A stretch of DNA of 64,000 nucleotides from Halomonas chromatireducens. GTDB taxonomy: Bacteria > Pseudomonadota > Gammaproteobacteria > Pseudomonadales > Halomonadaceae. Numbering within the stretch: the stretch's first letter is position 1; every line of letters starts with the position of its first letter. The stretch lies in NCBI RefSeq assembly GCF_001545155.1, contig NZ_CP014226.1, positions 595,926 to 659,925 on the forward strand. The letters are read 5' to 3'. This document shows, piece after piece, positions 1-9,063 of this stretch. Below the pieces are notes generated by a model that saw nothing but the letters and a program-made list of their open reading frames with translations, did no database searches and was not told where the DNA came from. A program made the translations under genes and the position numbers.

Positions 1-207
1 ACAGAGCGCTTCTTCAGGAGCTTGAAGTCGGAGTGGATGCCAGAGATTGGCTATCCCGATGCTGCCATGGCGAAGCAGTCGGTCACTGATTATATGCTCG
101 GTTACTACAGTAGCCTAAGGCCGCACAGGCATAACGATGGACTGCCGCCGAATGTGGCAGAAAAGAACTATTGGAATGCTCAAAACTCAGTGGCCAAAAA
201 TACTTGA
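1..207 (+). CDS. IS3-family transposase (OrfB), C-terminal end, partial
   Basis: The open frame enters from the left edge and ends at a TAA at 205-207. The first residues, TERFFRSLKSEW, match the C-terminal part of the rve/DDE integrase core of IS3-family OrfB, where the E of the ERFF motif is the third catalytic acid. The later YYSSLRPHRHNDGLPPNVAE stretch is the usual tail of this family. Everything upstream lies outside the window, so completeness of the element cannot be judged. The right inverted repeat probably lies within about 205-225, but with one end visible I cannot define it. Confidence 0.85.
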   Translation, partial: TERFFRSLKSEWMPEIGYPDAAMAKQSVTDYMLGYYSSLRPHRHNDGLPPNVAEKNYWNAQNSVAKNT

Positions 208-270
208 CCACTACACTCTGCATCTCACAAGCGGGCTCTGGGATCGGTAAGCGCCGGGGACCGACCACAA

Positions 271-301
271 AAAACCGGTGCCAGACTCTGGCACCGGTTT
301 T
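271..301 (-). terminator. Rho-independent terminator of typA
   Basis: Almost perfect palindrome with a 12-bp core arm (274-285 pairs with 287-298), flanked by A residues on the left and T residues on the right. On the minus strand this gives a GC-rich stem followed by a T run, 54 bases after the typA stop codon. It could also stop transcription arriving from the IS element on the plus strand. Confidence 0.85.
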
Positions 302-354
302 CGGATCGTCCCGCCATGACGCTGATGGCAGCGTCATGACAGGTTGGGATCGGC

Positions 355-2202
355 TTACTTCTTGGCGCGCTTGCGCTCGTTTTCCTTGAGGAATTTCTTG
401 CGCAGGCGGATATGGTTGGGCGTGATCTCGACCAGCTCATCGGAGTCGAGGAACTCGATGGCCTGCTCCAGCGAGAATTTCACCGGCGGGGTCAGGACGA
501 TGTTCTCGTCGTTGCCCGTGGAGCGCATGTTGTCCAGCTTCTTTCCCTTGGTGGGGTTGACCACCATGTCGCTGGCGCGGTTGTTGATGCCCACCAGCAT
601 GCCCTCGTAGACCTCGGTGGCGTGGTCGATGATCAGCTTGCCGCGCTCCTGCAAGGCATAGAGGGCATAAGCCAGGGCCTTGCCGTCGACCATGGAGACC
701 AGCACGCCGTTGCGCCGCTCGATGGAGGCGTCGGGCTTCAGCGGGCCGTAGTGGTCGAAGCGGCTGGTGAGGATGCCGGTGCCCGAGGTCAGGGTCAGGA
801 ACTGGCCGCGAAAGCCGATCAGCCCACGGGCCGGGATCATGAAGTCCAGGCGAACACGGCCCTTGCCGTCGGGGTTCATGTTGGTCAGCTCGCCCTTGCG
901 GTAGCCGAGCTCCTCCATGATGGCGCCCTGATGCTGCTCTTCGCAGTCGATGATCACTTCTTCGTACGGCTCCTGCTTGACGCCGTCGATCTCCTTGATG
1001 ATCACCTCGGGGCGGCCCACCGCCAGCTCGAAGCCTTCGCGGCGCATGGTCTCGATCAGCACCGAGAGGTGCAGCTCGCCGCGGCCGGACACCTTGAACT
1101 TCTCCGGGGTCTCGCCCGGCTCGACGCGTAGCGCCACGTTGTGGATCAGCTCCTGCTCGAGACGCTCCTTGATGTTGCGGCTGGTGACGTACTTGCCGTC
1201 GCGGCCGGCGAAGGGCGAATCGTTGACCTGGAAGGTCATGGAGACCGTGGGCTCGTCCACCGACAGCGGCGGCAGGGCCTCGACGGCGGCCGGATCGCAC
1301 AGGGTGTCGGAGATCGACAGGTTGTCGATACCGGTGATGCAGACGATATCGCCGGCATCGGCCTGCTCGGTCTGCACGCGCTCCAGGCCCATGTGGGTCA
1401 TCACCTGGCCGATCTTGCCCTTGCGGGTGGTGCCGTCGGTGCTGATCACGGTGATCTGCTGGTTGGGACGCACGCTGCCGCGCTTGATGCGGCCAAGGCC
1501 GATGACGCCGACATAGCTGTTGTAGTCGAGCGCCGAGATCTGCATCTGGAACGGTCCGTCGAGCTCGACCTTGGGCGGCTCGACGATGTCGACGATGGAC
1601 TGAAGCATTGGCGTCATGTCGTCGGCCAGCTCTTCCGGATCCAGTCCGGCGATGCCGTTGAGCGCCGAGCAGTAGATGATCGGGAAGTCGAGCTGCTCAT
1701 CGCTGGCGCCAAGGTTGTCGAACAGGTCAAAAATCTGGTCGATGACCCAGTCCGGGCGAGCGCCGGGGCGGTCGATCTTGTTGACCACCACGATCGGCCT
1801 CAGGCCCTGGGCGAAGGCCTTCTGGGTCACGAAGCGGGTCTGGGGCATGGGGCCGTCGACGGCGTCCACCAGCAGCAGCACCGAATCGACCATGGACATG
1901 ACGCGCTCGACCTCGCCGCCGAAATCGGCGTGTCCCGGGGTGTCGACGATGTTGATGTGGTAGACCTGCTCGGCACCGGGGGCCTGCCAGCGAATCGCGG
2001 TGTTCTTGGCCAGGATGGTGATACCGCGTTCCTTTTCCTGGTCGTTGGAATCCATGATGCGCTCTTGCCCCTCGGCCTTGCGGTCCAGCGTGCCGGACTG
2101 GCTGAGGAGCTTGTCGACCAGGGTGGTCTTGCCATGGTCGACGTGGGCAATAATGGCGATATTGCGAAGGCTCTCGATCTGAGAGGGAACAGCTGTGCTC
2201 AT
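355..2202 (-). CDS. typA: Ribosome-associated GTPase TypA/BipA
   Basis: A translational GTPase of 615 residues that acts on the 50S ribosome in assembly and stress adaptation. The G1 motif AHVDHGKTT is near residue 15, G3 [10 protein letters not shown] near 80 and G4 [10 protein letters not shown] near 135. Domain II, the EF-G-like domains III and V and the TypA-specific C-terminal domain ending in [14 protein letters not shown] follow. I chose the ATG at 2202 ([14 protein letters not shown]) because family homology starts there; a frame extending to 2247 adds 15 residues unlike the family. Monocistronic, with a strong terminator directly downstream. Confidence 0.97.
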   Translation of the reverse strand: MSTAVPSQIESLRNIAIIAHVDHGKTTLVDKLLSQSGTLDRKAEGQERIMDSNDQEKERGITILAKNTAIRWQAPGAEQVYHINIVDTPGHADFGGEVERVMSMVDSVLLLVDAVDGPMPQTRFVTQKAFAQGLRPIVVVNKIDRPGARPDWVIDQIFDLFDNLGASDEQLDFPIIYCSALNGIAGLDPEELADDMTPMLQSIVDIVEPPKVELDGPFQMQISALDYNSYVGVIGLGRIKRGSVRPNQQITVISTDGTTRKGKIGQVMTHMGLERVQTEQADAGDIVCITGIDNLSISDTLCDPAAVEALPPLSVDEPTVSMTFQVNDSPFAGRDGKYVTSRNIKERLEQELIHNVALRVEPGETPEKFKVSGRGELHLSVLIETMRREGFELAVGRPEVIIKEIDGVKQEPYEEVIIDCEEQHQGAIMEELGYRKGELTNMNPDGKGRVRLDFMIPARGLIGFRGQFLTLTSGTGILTSRFDHYGPLKPDASIERRNGVLVSMVDGKALAYALYALQERGKLIIDHATEVYEGMLVGINNRASDMVVNPTKGKKLDNMRSTGNDENIVLTPPVKFSLEQAIEFLDSDELVEITPNHIRLRKKFLKENERKRAKK

Positions 2203-2568
2203 AGGTTGTGGCTCGTCATCATCTACGCACCTATGTACACATAACAAGAAAGTACCCTAGGCGCGGGGGTAGGGAGAGTGGAGGCGCATTGTACAGACTA
2301 GGACGGAAGGGGAATAGCAGAACCTCAGCCATCGTGCCGTTGTGGTAGAGACGCCTCGGCTTCCAGTTGGGGCTATGGCCGCCTTAGGACTGACGCCACG
2401 CTGCCCATCCTGCTGTTTCATGGCGGATTGAACTGGCAGGGAGGGGCGATGAAAACCAGTCTGGATACTTTTCGCTTCCTTTCTACACACAACGATACGT
2501 TATATGACATTTAACGCCCCCTATCCTGCAAGCCTGTCCCCTTCGCTTGCCGTACAGGAGTCGGCCGC
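2203..2568. other. Intergenic region between typA and the next gene
   Basis: It must hold the typA promoter (minus strand) and the promoter for the gene at 2569. Short open frames exist, such as 2257-2490 minus, but none has protein-like composition or a good ribosome binding site. I see no hairpin or repeat worth naming. Confidence 0.5.
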
Positions 2569-3108
2569 ATGTATGCGAGCAGTATTCTCTTCGATGCCCG
2601 CTCCTTCGGCGCCCAACTGCCACGACACCTCGGCGTGCTGAAGCGCGATCCACGATACGGTGAAGGCAAGCATGAGCTGCTGGTGGTCGACGATACCGGT
2701 GACCGGCGGTTGCCCGGGCTGGCCAGCCGCTTCGGCGTCACCCTGTTGCCCTGTCCACGCTGCCCGCTGGGTGAGCGGCTCAACGGTGCCGTGGCGGCCA
2801 GCCAGGGCGAACTTCTGCTCTTCCCCGGCGGGGCGTTGCATGGCTTCCCTGCATGGCTGGACAACCAGCTCAGCGACATTGGCCAGCAGGGGTGGGATGC
2901 CGCGCTCTTGGGGGTGCAGCACAGGAGCGTACTTTTACGCTTACTGAACTGGTTGTATCGAGCCTCGCCCACCGACACCATCTGTGTGACCCGCCCCTGG
3001 TTCGAGCGTATCGGAGGGTTCGATCCCGAGCTGGAGCACGATGCGATACCCGAGCTGATCGAGCGGCTGCGGGCCTGCCAGGCTCGCATATCGATCGAGG
3101 GTGCCTGA
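2569..3108 (+). CDS. Small glycosyltransferase family 2-like protein
   Basis: This 179-residue protein resembles the short GT2-type transferases in which an N-terminal Rossmann-like half (LLVVDDTGD near residue 38) precedes an ERLNGAVAASQGELLLFPGG segment. In the family that segment reads LNxGAxxAxGExLLFLHAD and holds the nucleotide-sugar/metal site. The later RPWFERIGGFDPELEHDAIPE part matches the acceptor-side RRxxFxxxGGFxxxxxxED motif. The DxD-like aspartates are partly replaced (FPGG instead of LHAD), so activity is uncertain. Start ATG has GGAG 8-9 bases upstream. Single gene, followed by a hairpin. Substrate cannot be assigned. Confidence 0.65.
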   Translation: MYASSILFDARSFGAQLPRHLGVLKRDPRYGEGKHELLVVDDTGDRRLPGLASRFGVTLLPCPRCPLGERLNGAVAASQGELLLFPGGALHGFPAWLDNQLSDIGQQGWDAALLGVQHRSVLLRLLNWLYRASPTDTICVTRPWFERIGGFDPELEHDAIPELIERLRACQARISIEGA

Positions 3109-3128
3109 GGCCGGCCTGCGCATAGGAC

Positions 3129-3152
3129 AGCGCCCGCCGAGAGGCGGGCGCT
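3129..3152. terminator. Bidirectional hairpin between convergent genes
   Basis: A 10-bp perfect stem (3129-3138 with 3143-3152) closes a GAGA tetraloop. It lies between the plus-strand glycosyltransferase-like gene and the minus-strand tctC. The T tract is poor, so it may be a weak or Rho-assisted terminator for both. Confidence 0.6.
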
Positions 3153-3177
3153 GAATCGGTGCATCTTGCGTATGGCG

Positions 3178-4149
3178 TTACTCGTCGTCGGGGACACCGC
3201 CCATGTCTTCCAGCAGTTGGCGATAGCTCTCCGACTGGGCATGCAGCATCTCCGTGGCCTCTTCTTCACCCATGAAGTGGACCGGCATCAGGATGCGCTC
3301 TTCGGTGATCTCGATGAAACGCTCGTCCTGGGTCGCCGCTTCAAGCGCCTCGGCAAGGCGTTCTACATGGGCGTCCGGGGTATTCTTCGGCACCACCACC
3401 ACGCGGAAGTCGGAGGTATCCAGGTCGTAGCCGGCTTCCTGAATGGTCGGGGCGTCCGGGAAGGCGAACAGGCGTTCGGAGTCCATGCTCAGCAGCACCG
3501 GCATCTCGCCGCTGTCGGCGTAGCCGGAGTGGGTGCCGCCGCTGTAGCCGAAGTCGACATCACCCGACAGGATCAGCGGGGCCATGCCGGCGCCACCGGA
3601 GGTGGGAATGATGCGCAGGTCGATGCCTTCCTGCTCCATGATGTATTCGATGACCAGCCGATCCAAGGCGTGCTGGGTAGCATAGCTGGTGCCCGGATTC
3701 TCGCGGGCGTACTCGATCAGGTCTTCCCAGCTTTCGCCGAAGGGACGGTTTTCGCCGGTGACAATGGCGTGCTGCACGGTGGTGATGCTGGCGACATAGC
3801 GGAAGTCATCCAGCGTGAAATCGGTGTCGTGGGCATGCGGTGCAAAGGTGAGCGTACCGTTGGTCCCGGCGTAGACGAAGGTATGGCCCTCATCCTGGTT
3901 GTTCATCAGCCGGGTCAGCGAGACGGCGCCACCGGCGCCAGGCTGGTTGACAACGTTGACCGGCTGGCCGAGCTCCTCTTCCAGCACGTTGGCCAGCACG
4001 CGGGCCTGGATATCGGTGCTGCCGCCGGCACCGAAACCGACGACGAGGGTCAGCGGCTTGGTCGGAAATTCGTCGGCCTGTGCCAGGCCGATGGTGCCAA
4101 AGGCCATGCTGGCGGACAGAATGGCAGTGCTCAGAAGCTTCATTTTCAT
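3178..4149 (-). CDS. TctC-type solute-binding protein (TTT transporter), second copy
   Basis: Periplasmic substrate-binding protein of the tripartite tricarboxylate transporter (Bug/TctC) family, 323 residues. A Sec signal peptide ends around AQA-DEF at residues 25-26. The mature start FPTKPLTLVVGFGAGGSTD is the family hallmark, with the glycine-rich loop contacting the ligand carboxylate. It is the same length as the protein encoded at 4307-5278 and similar throughout, so the pair is a tandem duplication. The start has AGAGG 7 bases upstream (plus-strand 4157-4161). A second Met at codon 3 is also possible. The ligand is likely a carboxylic acid but cannot be named. Confidence 0.93.
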   Translation of the reverse strand: MKMKLLSTAILSASMAFGTIGLAQADEFPTKPLTLVVGFGAGGSTDIQARVLANVLEEELGQPVNVVNQPGAGGAVSLTRLMNNQDEGHTFVYAGTNGTLTFAPHAHDTDFTLDDFRYVASITTVQHAIVTGENRPFGESWEDLIEYARENPGTSYATQHALDRLVIEYIMEQEGIDLRIIPTSGGAGMAPLILSGDVDFGYSGGTHSGYADSGEMPVLLSMDSERLFAFPDAPTIQEAGYDLDTSDFRVVVVPKNTPDAHVERLAEALEAATQDERFIEITEERILMPVHFMGEEEATEMLHAQSESYRQLLEDMGGVPDDE

Positions 4150-4306
4150 TGTTGGACCTCTTCATTTCTTGATGGCCTTGCGGATAGCAGGGCCAAAGTG
4201 GCGCGAGCGGTGGCCCGTTCAGGGCCGGTTTCAGCTCGCCGTTGCCGCCGCTCCCGGGTTGCCGGAGCGGCGGGCAGGTTTTGTGGACAGATTGGCGCCT
4301 GAGCGA

Positions 4307-5278
4307 TTACTCCTCGTCTTCGGGCAGGCCGCCGAGTTCTTCCAGCAGGGCCTTGTAGCCCTCGACCTGATCGGCGAGAGTCTGGGTGACCTCATCCTCG
4401 GGAATGTAGGTCACCGGCATCAGGATGCGCTCCTCGGTGATCTCGATGAAGCGCTCGTCCTGGGTTGCCGCTTCCAGTGCCTCGGCGAGTCGCGCCACGT
4501 GGGCGTCCGGTACGTCCTTGGGCACCATCACCACGCGGATCTCGGCGGCGTTGATGTCGTAGCCGGCTTCCTGCAGGGTCGGGGCGTCGGGGAAAGCAAC
4601 CAGGCGATCTTCGGCCAGGCTCAGCAGCACCGGCATCTCGCCGCTGTCGGCATAGCCGGAGTGGGTGCCCCCGCTGTAGCCGAAATCCACGTCGCCGGAG
4701 AGGATCAGCGGCGCCATGCCGGCCCCGCCGGCGGTGGGTACGATTCGCAGGTCGAGGCCTTCCTGACGGGCGATGTACTCGATGATCATGCGATCCAGTG
4801 CGGTCTGGGTGGCATAGCTGGTGCCCGGGTTCTCGCGGGCATATTCGATCAGGCCTTCCCAGGTATCGCCGAACTCACGGTCCTCACCGGTGACCATGGC
4901 CGACTGGCCCAGGGTCACGCCGGCCACGTAGCGGAAGTCATCCAACTGATAGGTGGTCTCGGTGGAGAGCGGGCCGAAGGTGATGGTCATGGAGGTGCCG
5001 AAGACGAAGGTGTAGCCCTCGTCGGTATTGTTGGCCAGGCGCGCCAGTGCCACGCCGCCACCGGCCCCCGGCTGGTTGACTACGTTGACCGGCTGGCCGA
5101 GTTCGTCTTCCAGCACGTTGGCCAGCACGCGGGCCTGGATATCGGTACTGCCACCAGCGCCGAAGCCGACGACAAGGGTCAACGGCTTGGTGGGAAACTC
5201 GTCGGCCTGGGCCGTGCCGGCCATGCCGAGCGCCATGGCGGAAGAGAGGATGGCGGTCGTGAGTAGCTTAATTTTCAT
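4307..5278 (-). CDS. TctC-type solute-binding protein (TTT transporter), first copy
   Basis: 323-residue paralogue of the protein encoded at 3178-4149, with a signal peptide ending near AQA-DEF and the FPTKPLTLVVGFGAGGSTD start. I chose the ATG at 5278, preceded by AGAGGG, rather than the longer frame reaching 5353, because the signal peptide begins here. Upstream on the same strand is only a C-terminal fragment of tctA, and no tctB is visible, so this binding protein has no complete membrane partner in the window. It may still serve a transporter encoded elsewhere. The neighbouring CoA-transferase and lyase suggest an organic acid ligand. Confidence 0.93.
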   Translation of the reverse strand: MKIKLLTTAILSSAMALGMAGTAQADEFPTKPLTLVVGFGAGGSTDIQARVLANVLEDELGQPVNVVNQPGAGGGVALARLANNTDEGYTFVFGTSMTITFGPLSTETTYQLDDFRYVAGVTLGQSAMVTGEDREFGDTWEGLIEYARENPGTSYATQTALDRMIIEYIARQEGLDLRIVPTAGGAGMAPLILSGDVDFGYSGGTHSGYADSGEMPVLLSLAEDRLVAFPDAPTLQEAGYDINAAEIRVVMVPKDVPDAHVARLAEALEAATQDERFIEITEERILMPVTYIPEDEVTQTLADQVEGYKALLEELGGLPEDEE

Positions 5279-5381
5279 GGTGTAACCCTCTTTATTGCTT
5301 CGTTGTTTTGCTTCGTGTCTTGCGTCGTTGTTTTGCTGCGTGTCTTGCTTCACTGCCTTGCGCGGTTGCAGTACGGCCGAC

Positions 5382-5765
5382 TCAACTATCTGTCCTGGCC
5401 TTGTAGCGCGCCTTCATCCGACGGCGATAGCTGCTCCAGCCAAGGTGCAGCACCATCAGCACCGTGAAGACGATGAAGGCCAGGGCGATGGGCCGATCGA
5501 GCAAGATGCCGATCTCACCGCCCGAAAGGATCACCGACTGGCGCAGGTTCATCTCCAGCATGGGCGTGACGATGAAGGCCACCAGGAAGGTGACGAAGGA
5601 GTAATCGAACTTTTTCAGGAAGTAGCCGAAGATCGCGAAGACGAATACCGTAACCAGGCCGAAGGTGCCATAGCCCTGCACCTGGATGCCGGCCAGGCAG
5701 AGGAAGATCACCACCGCAATGACGTGGCCGAGCAGGCGCTGCATGTCGCCGAACTCCCCGCCCAC
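5382..5765 (-). pseudogene. tctA C-terminal remnant (TTT transporter large membrane subunit)
   Basis: About 125 residues, strongly hydrophobic, matching only the end of TctA. The pieces FAIFGYFLKKFDYSF, FIVTPMLEMNLRQS and LSGGEIGILLDRPIA correspond to the family's last membrane segments, including the GPLLExNLRxALLLSGGD region. TctA is normally about 500 residues, so roughly three quarters are missing. Homology begins around QRLLGHVIAVV (about 5740). Further upstream the frame continues as hydrophilic, non-TctA residues until a stop at 5847. The only start near 5765 is a GTG without a good ribosome binding site. I read it as a 5'-deleted, non-functional gene. Confidence 0.8.
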
Positions 5766-5840
5766 GTCAACATCACGCGGCTCGAGGTCACCCCGCTGTG
5801 CCAGCAGTGGTCGCCCTTTACCATCGTGCGCGACAGCTGA
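5766..5840 (+). pseudogene. Possible 3' end of a truncated plus-strand gene
   Basis: Between the tctA remnant and lysR is an 80-base stretch. Read on the plus strand it gives a short protein-like tail (TRLEVTPLCQQWSPFTIVRDS) ending in TGA at 5838-5840, seven bases before the lysR stop codon. It could be the last codons of a gene whose 5' part was lost in the event that cut tctA. I do not recognise the protein and the piece is short, so this is tentative. Confidence 0.25.
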
Positions 5841-5846
5841 GCCGGC

Positions 5847-6737
5847 TCAGGCCGGGGCCGTGAGATGATCCACCAGGTGTCGCGCGATAACCGGCAGGGC
5901 ATCGTACTGCCGGACGCCGATCACCAGTTCACGCCTGGCCCATTCGTCGCTCAGGGGTATGCTTCTCAGCTGCAGATCCCCCAGCTCGCGATAGATCGTC
6001 CGCTCCGGCAGCACGCCGACCCCCATGCCATGATGGATCATGCGACAGATGGCATCGAAGCTGCGCACCTGGATGCGCATGCGCAGCGTCTTTCCCGCGC
6101 GGCCCGCCTGCTCATGCAGCAGGGACTGCAGCGAGGTGTCCTGTTGAAGGCCGATGAAATCGTGATCGGTGGCCTCGTGAAGATAGATGGACGACCGATC
6201 CGCCAGCGGATGATCGCGTGGCGTCATCAGCACCAGTCGATCACTGCGATAGGGCAGCAGTTGGAGGGTGTCGCAGGCAACATGCCCGGCGAAGATACCC
6301 ACGTCGGTCAGGCCATCACGAACAGCAGCGATCACCTCCGAGCTGATACGCTCCTGGAGGTCGATCTTGATCTCGGGGTAGAGCCGGGAGAAGGCACTCA
6401 GGTCCTGGGGCAGAAAGGCAATGATGGCCGAGGTGTTGGAATGGATACGCACGTGCCCCCTCACGCCCTCGCCATATTCGCTCAGCTCCGCCCGAAGGCG
6501 TTCGATGTCTTCGAGGATCCGGCGGGCGTGATGCAGGAAGGCATGCCCTGCCGGGGTCAGCTCCACGCCTCGAGGCCGGCGATACAGCAGCGAGGTGCCG
6601 ACCAGCGACTCGAGATCGCTGATGCGCTTGCTGACTGCCGCCAGCGCCATGTGCTCCCGCTCCGCCGCTGCGGTCAGCCGGCCTTCATCGGCAATCGACA
6701 CGAAGAGCTTGAGCGTCATGAAATCAAAGCGTCGCAC
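5847..6737 (-). CDS. LysR-family transcriptional regulator
   Basis: A 296-residue LysR regulator. The N-terminal winged helix-turn-helix spans residues about 4-63 (FDFMTLKLFVSIADEG, then AAVSKRISDLE), followed by a LysR substrate domain from about residue 90. I place the start at the GTG at 6737 because GGAGG lies about 10 bases upstream (6749-6753) and the length then matches the family. ATG codons at 6719 and 6800 are alternatives. It is divergent from the CoA-transferase gene with 150 bases between, the usual arrangement for a regulator and its target. It probably responds to a substrate or CoA ester of that pathway. Confidence 0.92.
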   Translation of the reverse strand: MRRFDFMTLKLFVSIADEGRLTAAAEREHMALAAVSKRISDLESLVGTSLLYRRPRGVELTPAGHAFLHHARRILEDIERLRAELSEYGEGVRGHVRIHSNTSAIIAFLPQDLSAFSRLYPEIKIDLQERISSEVIAAVRDGLTDVGIFAGHVACDTLQLLPYRSDRLVLMTPRDHPLADRSSIYLHEATDHDFIGLQQDTSLQSLLHEQAGRAGKTLRMRIQVRSFDAICRMIHHGMGVGVLPERTIYRELGDLQLRSIPLSDEWARRELVIGVRQYDALPVIARHLVDHLTAPA

Positions 6738-6887
6738 GGCTTGGTATCCTCCGGGCCGGTTACGGGGCAACCCGTAGATCTTACGCCATGTCTTCGCCAT
6801 GGACGAACCCTGACTTCCCCTTTGCTGAATTGTTGCCACCCTTCCGGTCCCGCATCCTGAAGGGTATCTGTGCAAGGAGTGCTTACC

Positions 6888-8093
6888 ATGTCGAACCCGC
6901 AAGACCGTCGCCTGCCGCTTGAGGGCTTGAAGGTTCTCGAACTCGGCCAGCTGATAGCCGGCCCCTTTGCCACCAAGCTGCTCGGCGAGTTCGGTGCCGA
7001 CGTGATCAAGATCGAGCCGCCGGGAACCGGCGATCCACTTCGCAAATGGCGAATGATAGAGGATGACACCTCGCTCTGGTGGCACGTCCAGACACGCAAC
7101 AAGCGCTCGCTCTCGCTGGACCTTCGCAGCCAGGAAGGACAGGCCCTGGTGCGCCGTCTCGCTGTCGAAGCCGACGTGCTGGTGGAGAACTTCCGCCCCG
7201 GGACCCTGGAGGGCTGGGGGCTAGGCTGGGAGGCGCTCTCGGCCATCAATCCGGCATTGATCATGGTCCGTGTCTCCGGCTATGGCCAGACCGGCCCCTA
7301 CCGGGACAAGCCCGGCTTCGGCGTGATCGGCGAAGCCATGGGCGGGCTGCGCTACCTCACCGGCCACCCTGGCGAGCCCTCGGTTCGGGTGGGCGTCAGT
7401 ATCGGCGACTCGCTCTCCGCCCTCTATGCCGTTATCGGCACCCTGCTTGCGCTACAGGAGCGCGCCCGCAGCGGGCAGGGCCAGGTCATCGACGTCGCGC
7501 TCTACGAATCGGTCTTCGCCATGATGGAGAGCTTGCTGCCGGAATATGACGCCAGCGGCGAGATCCGCGAGCCCAGCGGCAGCGCCCTGCCCGGCATCAC
7601 CCCGTCAAACGCCTACCGCTGCCGAGGGGGCGACTATGTGCTCATCGCCGGCAACGGCGACAGCATCTTCAAGCGCCTGATGGGGGTGATCGGCCGCGAC
7701 GACCTGGCCCAGGAGCCGGCTCTCGCCCATAACGACGGACGCAGCCGGCAGGCCGAACGCATCGACGGCGCCATCGAAGCCTGGACCCAGGCGCGCTCTC
7801 GCGACGAGATCATCGAAAAGCTCGAAGCCGCCCGAGTCCCCGTCGGCTACCCCTATACCGCCGCCGATATCGCCAGCGATCCTCACTACCTGGCCCGGGA
7901 GATGATCCAGACCTTCATCCGACCCAATGGCAAACCGCTCAAGGTTCCCGGTGTCCTCCCCAGGCTGAGCGCCACTCCCGGCAGGCTCGGAAACGGCGGC
8001 CCGTCGCTCGGGCAGCACACCGACGAGGTACTGGACGAGCTGGGTATCGATGACGAGACCCGGGTCAAGCTGCGCCAGGCAGGCATCATCTGA
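6888..8093 (+). CDS. CaiB/BaiF (class III) CoA-transferase
   Basis: A 401-residue class III CoA-transferase, which moves CoA between carboxylates. Family features include GLKVLELGQLIAGPFATKLL near residue 14, ADVIKIEPPGTGDPLR near 40, NKRSLSLDLRSQEGQ near 77 and the GVSIGDSLSALYAV region near 165, where the Asp is the expected catalytic residue forming the anhydride. Start ATG at 6888 has AAGGAG 8 bases upstream; a frame from 6870 is less likely. It is followed after 19 bases by a lyase gene. Together they suggest activation of a short dicarboxylic or branched acid and cleavage of its CoA ester. Exact substrate unknown. Confidence 0.93.
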   Translation: MSNPQDRRLPLEGLKVLELGQLIAGPFATKLLGEFGADVIKIEPPGTGDPLRKWRMIEDDTSLWWHVQTRNKRSLSLDLRSQEGQALVRRLAVEADVLVENFRPGTLEGWGLGWEALSAINPALIMVRVSGYGQTGPYRDKPGFGVIGEAMGGLRYLTGHPGEPSVRVGVSIGDSLSALYAVIGTLLALQERARSGQGQVIDVALYESVFAMMESLLPEYDASGEIREPSGSALPGITPSNAYRCRGGDYVLIAGNGDSIFKRLMGVIGRDDLAQEPALAHNDGRSRQAERIDGAIEAWTQARSRDEIIEKLEAARVPVGYPYTAADIASDPHYLAREMIQTFIRPNGKPLKVPGVLPRLSATPGRLGNGGPSLGQHTDEVLDELGIDDETRVKLRQAGII

Positions 8094-8112
8094 AGAATCC
8101 CAGGAGAGCCCC

Positions 8113-9048
8113 ATGACACCCTTGCAGATCAACGAGGTGGCACCCCGCGACGGCCTGCAGATCGAAGCCGCCTTCGTCCCCACGGCAGACAAGATCCGCC
8201 TGATCGACGCCCTGTCGGCCACTGGCCTGGCACGAGTCGAGGCGACTTCGTTTACCTCGCCGAAAGCCATTCCCCAACTGCGGGACGCCGAAGAGGTCGT
8301 ACGCGGCATCCGTCGCCGGGAAGCGGTGGGCATAACCGTGCTGGTCCCCAACCTGCGCGGCTGCGAGCGAGCCCTCTCCTGCGGCGTGGATGAGATCAAC
8401 CTGGTGATGTCGTCGAGCGACTCCCACGGCCTGGCCAACCTTCGCATGACACCGGCCCAGTCGCTGGAGCGATTCGCCACTATTCTCGAAGTGACGACCG
8501 GAAGCGGCGTGTTCGTCAACGCTTCGCTCTCCACCGCCTTTGGCTGCCCTTTCGAAGGCGACGTACCACAGGCGCGGGTACTGGAACTGATTGGCGAACT
8601 GGTCGATATGGGCATCGACGGCATTACGATCTGCGACACCACCGGCATGGCCAATCCGGTGCAGGTCGACAGGCTGTGCGAAGACGTGCTGGCGCGCTGG
8701 CCGAACACGCCCTTCACCCTGCACTTCCACAATACCCGGGGCATGGGGCTGGCCAACGCCCTCTCCGCCTGGCAGGCGGGAGTCACCCGCTTCGATGCCT
8801 CGCTGGGCGGGCTGGGCGGCTGTCCCTACGCACCCGGTGCCACCGGCAACGTCTGCACCGAGGACCTGGTACACATGTTCGAGCAGATGGGGGTGGATAC
8901 AGGCGTCGACCTGGATGCGCTGCTGGCCGTTTCGGCCACCCTTCCCGCACTGATCGGCCATGAGACCCCCGGGCAGGTGGTCAAGGCGGGCAAGGCGGAT
9001 CGCCGCTATCCCATGCCCCGAATCACTAGGCCCATGCCGAACAACTAG
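8113..9048 (+). CDS. Hydroxymethylglutaryl-CoA lyase-type enzyme
   Basis: A 311-residue TIM-barrel lyase of the HMG-CoA lyase/DRE-TIM family. EVAPRDGLQ at residue 6 carries the metal-binding Asp and catalytic Arg, the HFHNTRGMGLAN region provides metal-ligand His residues, and GLGGCPYAPGATGNVCTEDL matches the family signature with its catalytic Cys. HMG-CoA lyase cleaves HMG-CoA to acetyl-CoA and acetoacetate; close relatives cleave other beta-hydroxyacyl-CoA esters. ATG at 8113 follows GGAG; the longer frame from 8050 overlaps the upstream gene. Likely operonic with the CoA-transferase. Confidence 0.92.
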   Translation: MTPLQINEVAPRDGLQIEAAFVPTADKIRLIDALSATGLARVEATSFTSPKAIPQLRDAEEVVRGIRRREAVGITVLVPNLRGCERALSCGVDEINLVMSSSDSHGLANLRMTPAQSLERFATILEVTTGSGVFVNASLSTAFGCPFEGDVPQARVLELIGELVDMGIDGITICDTTGMANPVQVDRLCEDVLARWPNTPFTLHFHNTRGMGLANALSAWQAGVTRFDASLGGLGGCPYAPGATGNVCTEDLVHMFEQMGVDTGVDLDALLAVSATLPALIGHETPGQVVKAGKADRRYPMPRITRPMPNN

Positions 9049-9063
9049 TACCAAGCCGAAGCG

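Noticed and set aside
412..2244. Two long plus-strand frames opposite typA
   Set aside because: Val/Asp/Gly/His-rich antisense frames typical of high-GC genomes; typA is unambiguous.
2257..2490. A 77-codon minus-strand frame upstream of typA
   Set aside because: No ribosome site, biased composition and no resemblance to a protein.
4245..4273. GC-rich inverted repeat between the two tctC genes
   Set aside because: Stem is plausible, but no T tract follows on the minus strand, so I did not call a terminator.
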